From contig VBJP01000107.1 of assembly GCA_005880165.1 (NCBI GenBank), positions 1 through 8,855 of the forward strand: DNA of 8,855 bases, read 5' to 3'. The notes under the pieces are model-generated. The model had not been told where the DNA came from. It worked only from the letters and a program-made list of their open reading frames with translations, and did no database searches. Made by a program: the position numbers and the translations under genes. Every line of letters starts with the position of its first letter. Position 1 is the first letter of the stretch. Shown here in pieces: positions 1-5,274 of this stretch. This DNA comes from Chloroflexota bacterium. GTDB taxonomy: Bacteria > Chloroflexota > Limnocylindria > QHBO01.

Positions 1-356
1 ACCCGAGACGTCGTCTGGCCCCACGGCTCCTCGTGCGCCCCGCGCAGGACCTGGTGACCGGCCCCCTCGAGCTCGGCAACCGCCTGGGTTACCGCGGCCG
101 GTGACTCGACGTCGAGCTCGAGCCAGGCCTGCGGCGCGGGGATGTCATCCGGCCATGCGTCGGTCCCGAACGTCGATTGGGCTGCCTGGCTCAGAGGCCA
201 GAGCGCGAACGCCTTGACACCGTCCAGGTCGTCGTTCGTGAAGTACTGGGGAGACGCCTCCTCGAGCGCAACGCCCAGCGCCTCACCCCAGAAGGCGCGG
301 CTCTTGGCGATGTCGCGCACGATGGGCCCGAACCCCGCCACGAATGCGATCTTCAT
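1..356 (-). CDS. VOC/glyoxalase-fold protein, partial (3' end outside window)
   Basis: The reading frame is open from the ATG at 356 to the window edge, giving 118 codons and no stop. The product begins MKIAFVAGFGPIVRDIAKSR and shows the usual vicinal-oxygen-chelate pattern: a first beta strand, the helix around 'SRAFWGEALG', then a second half with 'AWLELDVESPAAVTQAVAEL' and 'EEPWGQTTSR', where the Glu of EEPWGQT sits where VOC proteins place a metal ligand. VOC proteins include glyoxalases, dioxygenases and antibiotic-binding proteins; the substrate here cannot be told. The ATG overlaps the TGA of the SRPBCC gene upstream (ATGA), so the two are almost certainly translationally coupled in one operon. 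Most single-domain members are 115-150 aa, so probably only a short C-terminal piece is missing. Confidence 0.85.
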   Translation of the reverse strand, partial: MKIAFVAGFGPIVRDIAKSRAFWGEALGVALEEASPQYFTNDDLDGVKAFALWPLSQAAQSTFGTDAWPDDIPAPQAWLELDVESPAAVTQAVAELEGAGHQVLRGAHEEPWGQTTSR

Positions 357-823
357 GGTTTCGTATCCTCGCCTCTAGCATCAACGGTCGAGGCGCGGAT
401 CCGATCCAGCCCGGCCTCCATTGATCGGCGTACCGGCGCACCGCGCATGAGTGGAATGAGCGTGGTCATGATCGCTCCCAGCGGGCCCTTGGGATGCCGT
501 TCCCAGGTGACGTGGATGCGGCTTCCACCATCGCGCGGTGCCAGGTCGACGCTGACGAAGCTCCCGGGCTGACAGAACCCGCTCTCCTCGACGGTCCAGG
601 TCACGTTGCCGGGCCGTGACCAGTCATATCGCTCCCGCGCCCACACCGGTCCCCCGTTGCCTTCACGCACTACGGCCCAGGTGTCGCCCACCTGGTAGAC
701 GACGTATTCCTTGCGGTTCAGCCCGGGCCACAGCGATGGGCGACGAGCGGTGAAGTCGATCAGGGCCGCGCGAATCCGGTCGGGAGGAATGTCGGTGTCG
801 ATGTCGAGCTCGACGCGTGACAC
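353..823 (-). CDS. SRPBCC-fold (polyketide cyclase/START-like) protein
   Basis: A 156-residue protein starting with GTG. It begins MSRVELDIDTDIPPDRIRAA, the typical first strand and helix of the SRPBCC helix-grip fold. Alternating strands follow ('TWAVVREGNGG', 'NVTWTVEESGF', 'GSFVSVDLAPRDGGSRIHVTWE') and a long C-terminal helix ('RRSMEAGLDRIRAST') that would close the hydrophobic cavity. Length is normal for the family. These proteins bind or transform small hydrophobic ligands; none can be named from sequence. It starts 8 bases after the stop of the luciferase-like gene and overlaps the VOC gene by 4 bases, so it is an internal cistron of the minus-strand operon. No clear Shine-Dalgarno precedes the GTG, which fits translational coupling. 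Confidence 0.82.
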   Translation of the reverse strand: MSRVELDIDTDIPPDRIRAALIDFTARRPSLWPGLNRKEYVVYQVGDTWAVVREGNGGPVWARERYDWSRPGNVTWTVEESGFCQPGSFVSVDLAPRDGGSRIHVTWERHPKGPLGAIMTTLIPLMRGAPVRRSMEAGLDRIRASTVDARGEDTKP

Positions 824-831
824 GGTACCGA

Positions 832-1839
832 TCAGGCCGAGGCGGCGAGGTCGGCGACGAGGGGAACGATCTCGCGTCCGTAGCGGTCGAGCTGCTCTTC
901 CTCGTCGCCGTTCATGAGGTAGAGGTTGAACTGGTCGACGCCCGCCGCGGCGAGCGCGTGCAGCTTCTCGACGTGCTCCGCCGGCTCGCCGAGGACGCAG
1001 AAGCGATCGGTCACTTCATCACCCACGAATGCCGCATTGCTCGAGCCCACCTCAGCGTGATGGTGGTAGTCGTAGCCGGTACGGTCGGAGATGTAGCCGG
1101 TCAGCGACTCGGGGAGCTGCTCGCGCGGGTACTTGTTGACGAGGTCGACGATGTGGTTGCTGACCAGGGCCGGGAACCAGCGCGTCCGATCGCGCCCGAT
1201 CTCGCGTGGCCCCACGTGTGCGGGGGCCGCGGCCTGCACCTTGACCGAGCCGGCCGGACGTCCGGCGGCGGCCTCCGCCGCGCGCACCTGGCCCACCAAC
1301 CAGCGGATCAGGTCGGGATCGGCCAGCTGGAGGATCACCCCATCGGCGACACGTCCGGTCATGGCCAGCGCCATCGGTCCATAACCGGCGACCCAGACCG
1401 GAAGGTTCCACCGTCCCGACCACTGCAGCTGGAGCTCGGTGCCCTCGTAGGTCACGGCGCGCCCCTCCACGAGGTCGCGGATGACGACGATCGCCTCCTC
1501 GAGCGTGGCCATGCTGGTGGGTGGCTTGCCGAGCACCCGGCGCGCGCTGTCACCGCGACCGATCCCCAGGTCCATGCGGCCGCCGGAGATCTCGTCGAGG
1601 ACCGCCAGGGTCGAGGCGGTGACGCTGGGCTCGCGCGTGGCTGGATTGGTGACGCAGGTGCCGAGCCGCATCCGCTCGGTGGCCTGTGCCATGAGGGTCA
1701 GGAGGACGTACGGCTCCCGCCACAGGACGTGGCTGTCGAAGAGCCAGCCGTACGAGAACCCATTGGCCTCGGCCCGGCGTGCGAGCTCGACTTCGTGGTC
1801 ATACCGATGCTCCGGCTTGAGCGTGCACCCGAAATCCAT
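832..1839 (-). CDS. LLM-class (F420/flavin-dependent) oxidoreductase, TIGR03842-like
   Basis: A 335-residue complete luciferase-like monooxygenase TIM barrel. Visible family features are the first strand 'MDFGCTLKPEHRYDHEVELA', the 'TERMRLGTCVTNPATREPSV' strand-loop, and the signature around residues 87-101 'GRMDLGIGRGDSARR'. The C-terminal half has 'CVLGEPAEHVEKLHALAAAGVDQFNLYL', typical of the subgroup. The GIGRGDSA motif and length match the TIGR03842 (CPS_4043) group as I remember it, which is usually annotated F420-dependent; whether this enzyme uses F420 or FMN is not proved by sequence. The ATG lies 14 bases after the stop of the broken C-N hydrolase, with no good Shine-Dalgarno. TIGR03842 genes commonly neighbour hydantoinase/dihydropyrimidinase, nitrilase-like amidohydrolase and aminotransferase genes, and two of those kinds are in this window. 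A role in pyrimidine or hydantoin-type catabolism is inference. Confidence 0.88.
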   Translation of the reverse strand: MDFGCTLKPEHRYDHEVELARRAEANGFSYGWLFDSHVLWREPYVLLTLMAQATERMRLGTCVTNPATREPSVTASTLAVLDEISGGRMDLGIGRGDSARRVLGKPPTSMATLEEAIVVIRDLVEGRAVTYEGTELQLQWSGRWNLPVWVAGYGPMALAMTGRVADGVILQLADPDLIRWLVGQVRAAEAAAGRPAGSVKVQAAAPAHVGPREIGRDRTRWFPALVSNHIVDLVNKYPREQLPESLTGYISDRTGYDYHHHAEVGSSNAAFVGDEVTDRFCVLGEPAEHVEKLHALAAAGVDQFNLYLMNGDEEEQLDRYGREIVPLVADLAASA

Positions 1840-1853
1840 CCCGGAGGTGCGGC

Positions 1854-2673
1854 CTACGGCCGGACGAGGTCGCCGTATGCGTCGGGTCGCCGATCGCGGA
1901 AAAACTGCCAGGTCTGGCGGACCTCGTCGATCTTGTCGAGGTCCAGGTCGCGGACGAGCAGCTCCTCCTTGTGCGGGTCGCCGACCTCGCCCACAAACTG
2001 GCCCCGTGGGTCGCAGAAATAGGACTGCCCGTAGAAATCGTCGTCGCCGAGGGGCTCGATCCCGACCCGGTTGATGGTGCCCACGTAGTAGCCGTTGGCG
2101 AGCGCGTGGCTCACCTGCTCAACGCGCCACAGGTATTCAGAGAGCCCACGGGACGTTGCGGAAGGAATGAACACCAGCTCGGCCCCGTTGAGACCCAGGG
2201 CCCGCGCGCCTTCCGGGAAGTGCCGGTCATAGCAGATGTAGACGCCGATAGCCGAGGTTGCCGGGCCGGAAGTAGAACTTCTCCCAGAAGCCCTTGACGT
2301 GCGGGATGTGGGTCTTGCGGTACTTGCCCAGGTAGCTGCCGTCGGCGTCGATCACCGCCGCCGTGTTGTAGTAGATCCCCGAGGTGTGCTCGTCCTCCTC
2401 GTACATCGGGACGATCAGCACCATGCCGGTCTCCTTGGCGAGCTCCTGCATCCGCGCGGTCGTCGGGCCATCCGGGATCTTCTCGGTGTAGCTGTAGTAC
2501 TGCGGATCCTGGACCTGGCAGAAGTAGGGTCCGTAGAACAGCTCCTGGAAGCACATCACCTTGGCGCCCTGCTTGGCAGCGTCCCGCGCGTACTGGACGT
2601 GCTTCTCGATCATCGAATCCTTGTCGCCGGTCCACTCCGCCTGGAGCAGGGCCGCGCGGACGACACGCGCCAT
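1854..2673 (-). pseudogene. Carbon-nitrogen hydrolase (beta-ureidopropionase-like), broken by an apparent 29-bp deletion
   Basis: The N-terminal piece (2673 to the TGA at 2229-2227, 148 aa) begins MARVVRAALLQAEWTGDKDS and carries the catalytic Glu (E44, 'FQELFYGPYF') and Lys (K120, 'KYRKTHIPH') of the nitrilase superfamily. Family similarity stops at G141 ('RPGNLG', codon at 2253-2251). It resumes one base later in another frame at 2249 with 'IGVYICYDRHFPEGARALGL', which contains the catalytic Cys (codon 2234-2232), and runs to the TAG at 1856-1854. Relatives have about ten residues (of the YPVFxTxxxK type) between these points, so roughly 29 nt are missing. All three catalytic residues are encoded, but not in one frame. 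Both halves are otherwise well conserved, so the lesion looks recent or is a sequence/assembly artefact. An intact form would be about 283 aa, normal for N-carbamoyl-beta-alanine or N-carbamoyl-amino-acid amidohydrolases, which release the amino acid, CO2 and ammonia. The ATG is preceded by a strong AGGAGG. Confidence 0.85.
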
Positions 2674-2678
2674 GGGTA

Positions 2679-2684
2679 CCTCCT
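2679..2684 (-). promoter_or_regulatory. Shine-Dalgarno of the C-N hydrolase gene
   Basis: On the minus strand AGGAGG lies 5 bases before the ATG at 2673. It is a full consensus ribosome binding site and fixes the start of the hydrolase gene. Confidence 0.8.
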
Positions 2685-2706
2685 GAACCGCCGAACGAGG
2701 AGGCCG

Positions 2707-2712
2707 ATGGTA
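2707..2712 (-). promoter_or_regulatory. Possible -10 element (TACCAT) for the minus-strand catabolic operon
   Basis: In the 116-base gap between the membrane protein gene and the hydrolase gene, the minus strand reads GTGTACCATCGG. TACCAT fits the TAnnnT pattern of GC-rich bacteria and would give a leader of about 27 bases before the ATG at 2673. No convincing -35 box is present 16-18 bases upstream. It lies inside a small imperfect inverted repeat (GGCCG at 2702-2706, CGGCC at 2716-2720). The same TACCATC heptamer occurs before the MarP-like gene. The rest of the gap (2674-2789) shows nothing further and no intrinsic terminator. Confidence 0.35.
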
Positions 2713-2789
2713 CACCGGCCCCGGGCTTCCAGACCACGACGGGTCAGTCCAGTGGGAATCGCGTGGCAGAATCGCGAGGGCAACGAAGG

Positions 2790-3365
2790 TCAGGCGAAGT
2801 CGCGGCCCCGCCTGGCAAGCGTTATCAGCACGAAGAAGTACGCGGCACCAAAGCTGACGAAGATGACAGCGCCGAACACGATTCCGGGGATCGGGTCCAG
2901 TGCCACGCCATTTCGCAGGAGCTGCTGTCGCGTGGTGCCGGCGCTGACCAGCACCGAGATTAGACCGATCAGGTTGGCCCCCAACCCGAGGACCGCCAGC
3001 ACCAGGCCGGTGATGCGCGCCCAGCTGCGGCGGCCGAGCACTCCGATGCCGGCAGCCAGGTGCGCGGCGGCGATGCAGAAGAAGACGAAGGCGACGGCGT
3101 AGAGGACCGGGCGCATCGCCTCGGCCATCGGTCCGAAATTGATCGATCCGAAGTCGTTCGGATTGCTCTGGACCACGCTGGAGATGGACGTGACCAGGGC
3201 GCCGTACACGAAGAAGAGCGCCGTCCATAACAGGGCGAGGACCGCCAGCGCCAGCAGGATCACACCCGACGCGATCACCACGCCAGGTGTGCTGGGGCGA
3301 ACCAAGCCGGTCTCGCTGCTCGCGCCCGGGGCTGACGCGGGGATGGCGGGCTGTGTCGGATCCAC
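2790..3365 (-). CDS. Four-helix integral membrane protein of unknown function
   Basis: A 191-residue protein starting at GTG 3365, chosen because GGAGGGAGG lies 6 bases upstream; the frame extends further upstream but without membrane-protein character. Residues 1-28 are a Pro/Ala/Ser-rich soluble tail. Hydrophobic helices follow at about 29-59, 86-109, 115-141 and 159-183. A polar loop between helices 1 and 2 contains 'QSNPNDFGSINFGPM', and a short basic turn 'GRRSWAR' lies between helices 2 and 3. This layout resembles small DUF-type membrane proteins common in Actinomycetota and Chloroflexota, but I do not recognise a named family. It is monocistronic in appearance: 116 bases separate it from the hydrolase gene downstream, and it diverges from the lipid aminoacylase gene. 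With an even number of helices both ends are probably cytoplasmic. It has its own candidate promoter with a palindrome in the spacer. Confidence 0.8.
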   Translation of the reverse strand: MDPTQPAIPASAPGASSETGLVRPSTPGVVIASGVILLALAVLALLWTALFFVYGALVTSISSVVQSNPNDFGSINFGPMAEAMRPVLYAVAFVFFCIAAAHLAAGIGVLGRRSWARITGLVLAVLGLGANLIGLISVLVSAGTTRQQLLRNGVALDPIPGIVFGAVIFVSFGAAYFFVLITLARRGRDFA

Positions 3366-3414
3366 GAATGGCCTCCCTCCAGGTGCGCGCCGGTGCACAT
3401 CGGGCGCATCGCGG

Positions 3415-3444
3415 ATCATGGCGCACGGGCCCCGTGCACGGCAA
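3415..3444 (-). promoter_or_regulatory. Candidate promoter of the four-helix membrane protein gene
   Basis: On the minus strand TTGCCG (3444-3439) and CATGAT (3420-3415) are separated by 18 bases. Each matches 4 of 6 consensus positions. The predicted start would leave a leader of roughly 40 bases before the GTG at 3365. The spacer is filled by a perfect palindrome (3423-3437). Confidence 0.4.
3423..3437. repeat. Perfect 7-bp inverted repeat in the promoter spacer (possible operator)
   Basis: GCACGGG-C-CCCGTGC is a perfect inverted repeat with a single central base. It lies between the candidate -35 and -10 boxes of the membrane protein gene, a usual position for a repressor operator. GC richness raises the chance of a random palindrome. 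Confidence 0.45.
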
Positions 3445-3516
3445 TGGCCGGTCTGAGAGCCCGGTGAAGGGTTCGACACGGAATCTTTTCGCCAGCGACG
3501 TTGTCGTGCGCATTCA

Positions 3517-3535
3517 GCGGACATTCACTGTCCGC
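3517..3535. repeat. Perfect 7-bp inverted repeat just upstream of the lipid aminoacylase RBS
   Basis: GCGGACA (3517-3523) and TGTCCGC (3529-3535) are perfect reverse complements around the AT-containing centre TTCAC. The repeat ends 2 bases before the AGGA (3538-3541) that serves the ATG at 3550. It could be a DNA operator, or an RNA hairpin affecting translation of the aminoacylase gene. No -10-like TAnnnT is visible between 3481 and 3549, so the promoter must lie further up or be atypical. Confidence 0.5.
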
Positions 3536-3549
3536 ACAGGAAGATCCAG

Positions 3550-5274
3550 ATGCGCGCAGCACAGACCTCCACCGCTCATGCACCGGCCTCGGTGCTCGCG
3601 CTCCGATCGCTCCGCGAGGTCGTCTCCATCATTCCGGCCGCCCTGATCGGGGTTGCCGGGCTCGTCGCGGCCATGGATTCGTCCACGCTGCACCTGGGCC
3701 TTCTGCAGCCGCTCCCCTCGTTGCTGCCCATAGACCCGGACATCTCGGAGCCTGCCACTGCCGCCATAGCGGCCATTGGGCTGTTGGGCCTTTCCATCGG
3801 TCTGGCCCGGGGCAAGCGCGTTGCCTGGTGGCTGGCGATGGCCACGCTGGCCGCCGCCCTCCTGGCGCAGGTCGAGCTGCTCAAGCATGTCTCGGCCGCC
3901 GTCCTCGCGGCCGCCTGTCTCAGTCTGCTCATCGTTGACCGGCGCCGGTACCGCGTGGAAACCGGTCCCCGATCGCGATGGGTTGCGTTCGTGCTGTGGG
4001 GTTTCGGGGCGATGCTGGCCATAGCTGCCGTCGGGGTGGCGGTCGGACACGCTGCCAGTCTGGTACGCCCCGCCCGCGACACGGACCTGGGTGAGGACGC
4101 CCTGGTCTCCTGGCTTGCGTTCGGCGACCCCGGAGTCGCCGTCCAGCACCTGTTCAACGGCGGGCTGCTCCTGGCGGCAACCGTCACGGCGCGCGTCGCC
4201 GTGGTCATGGGCATGCTGGTGGCTCTTGCTCCTGGGGAGGCTCCAACCAGCACGTCCGACGAGGAGCGGCACGCGGCAGCCATCGCTCGACGCTATGGCC
4301 AGGGAACGTTGCTTCCGTTCCAGCTCGGCCCCGAGGCGCTGCGATTCAGCCCCGAGGATCGCGATGGGCTGCTTGCCTACGGTCGAGATGGGCGCCTCGC
4401 CATCGTGCTTGGCGACCCCATCGGTCCGGTGACAGAGGCCACCTCGGTGCTCGACGAGTTCCTGGACACCTGCCGACGTTGCGACTGGGTTCCGGCTGTC
4501 TACCAGGCATCCGCAGCAGGGCTCGACCCGCTGCGCGCCCGCGGTTTCGTCGCCTACCACATCGGACTCGAAGCGATGCTCGATCTCGGTTCGTTCGATC
4601 TGGGCGGGCCGCGCCGTGCGAACCTGCGCCACACGGTGACCCGGGCTCAGCGTGGCGGCCTCCGCTTCGAATGGTTCCCGACCGGATTGGGCCATGAGCC
4701 GCGACCGCTCGATGTCGAGCTGCTCGAGGTCGATCGCGCCTGGCAGCTCGACGGGCGCCCGCCGCTAGGCTTCACGGTCAACCGCTACCGTCGGTCCGAT
4801 CTCGCCGACAATCCCGTCGCGCTAGCACGCTCCGCGGACGGGAGGCTGATTGCCTTCACCACCTTCCGGGCGACCGGGTGCGATGGAGGCTGGGTTCTCG
4901 ACCTCATGCGTCGATCCCCGGGTGGCGTTCCCGGAGCCATCGAAGCGTGCCTCGTCAGCGCCGCAACGGGCCTACGCGAGCGCGGCGCCGCGTCCTTGTC
5001 GCTTGGCCTGGCACCGCTGGCAGGTCTCGATCCCCGCCACGGGTCGCCGGTGGAGCGGGGGCTCGCCCTCGGTGCGCGAATGATCCGAAGCGGTTACGAC
5101 GTGTCGGGATTGGCGTTCTTCAAGGCGAAGTTCGATCCGCGCTGGGAGCCACGCTACCTGGCGGTCGCCCGCCGCAGGCACCTTCCCGGGGTGCTGCTGG
5201 CGCTCCTGCGTCTGCACCTGGGCGGCTCCGCAGGCCTGCTCAGGGCAGGCCTGCGGCTGCGGCCCGCTGGGTGA
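3550..5274 (+). CDS. MprF/LysX-type aminoacyl-phosphatidylglycerol synthase (DUF2156), short form
   Basis: A 574-residue protein. The ATG has AGGA 8 bases upstream. Six hydrophobic helices lie at about 22-42, 68-87, 91-110, 113-129, 144-166 and 203-227, followed by a cytoplasmic DUF2156 (double-GNAT) domain from about 245 to 545. Family signatures are visible: 'LGDPIGP' (G288-D289-P290), 'RRANLRHTVTRAQRGGL' (355-371), 'DLMRRSPGGVPGAI' (451-464), 'LSLGLAPLAGL' (483-493) and 'FFKAKFDPRWEPRYLAVA' (523-540). Known enzymes move Lys, Ala or another amino acid from aminoacyl-tRNA to phosphatidylglycerol (sometimes diacylglycerol), lowering negative surface charge and giving resistance to cationic peptides and acid. 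Full MprF has about 14 helices including a flippase; this protein has only about six, nearer to LysX, and has no lysyl-tRNA synthetase fusion. The amino acid used cannot be read from sequence. The hydrolase gene overlaps or closely follows. Confidence 0.87.
   Translation: MRAAQTSTAHAPASVLALRSLREVVSIIPAALIGVAGLVAAMDSSTLHLGLLQPLPSLLPIDPDISEPATAAIAAIGLLGLSIGLARGKRVAWWLAMATLAAALLAQVELLKHVSAAVLAAACLSLLIVDRRRYRVETGPRSRWVAFVLWGFGAMLAIAAVGVAVGHAASLVRPARDTDLGEDALVSWLAFGDPGVAVQHLFNGGLLLAATVTARVAVVMGMLVALAPGEAPTSTSDEERHAAAIARRYGQGTLLPFQLGPEALRFSPEDRDGLLAYGRDGRLAIVLGDPIGPVTEATSVLDEFLDTCRRCDWVPAVYQASAAGLDPLRARGFVAYHIGLEAMLDLGSFDLGGPRRANLRHTVTRAQRGGLRFEWFPTGLGHEPRPLDVELLEVDRAWQLDGRPPLGFTVNRYRRSDLADNPVALARSADGRLIAFTTFRATGCDGGWVLDLMRRSPGGVPGAIEACLVSAATGLRERGAASLSLGLAPLAGLDPRHGSPVERGLALGARMIRSGYDVSGLAFFKAKFDPRWEPRYLAVARRRHLPGVLLALLRLHLGGSAGLLRAGLRLRPAG
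5228..5256 (+). repeat. 12-bp perfect hairpin at the aminoacylase-hydrolase junction
   Basis: CCGCAGGCCTGC (5228-5239) and GCAGGCCTGCGG (5245-5256) are exact reverse complements with the 5-base loop TCAGG. Each arm also contains the 10-bp palindrome GCAGGCCTGC, so the site is at once an inverted and a direct repeat. It lies in the last codons of the aminoacylase gene, encoding 'GLLRAGLR', and ends 16 bases before the TGA. No T-run follows, so it is not a classical intrinsic terminator. It could pause or attenuate transcription, protect an mRNA end, or tune translation of the downstream hydrolase. Confidence 0.65.

Noticed and set aside
817..2022. Plus-strand open frame of 401 codons opposite the luciferase-like gene
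   Set aside because: It runs antisense to a complete, well-conserved LLM oxidoreductase and its translation shows no recognisable family.
1854..2174. C-terminal half of the C-N hydrolase as an independent gene from GTG 2174
   Set aside because: It would lack the catalytic Cys and the N-terminal half, and no ribosome binding site marks it. It is better read as the remainder of a broken gene.
2702..2720. Small inverted repeat GGCCG...CGGCC as a terminator
   Set aside because: The stem is 5 bp plus a mismatch, has no T-run on either strand, and overlaps the probable promoter of the hydrolase operon.
2299..3102. Plus-strand open frame of 267 codons over the C-N hydrolase and membrane protein genes
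   Set aside because: It spans two convincing minus-strand genes and the gap between them, with no coherent protein features.
3514..4695. Long open frame on the minus strand (393 codons) opposite the lipid aminoacylase gene
   Set aside because: It is rich in Arg, Gly, Gln and His with no domain or membrane pattern. The plus-strand frame has clear MprF-family motifs throughout, so this is a GC-driven shadow.
4878..5270. Upstream extension of the hydrolase frame by 131 codons, overlapping the aminoacylase gene
   Set aside because: The extension is low-complexity Arg/Pro/Ala sequence inside the conserved DUF2156 coding region. The GTG codons at 5271-5283 sit just before the first membrane helix.
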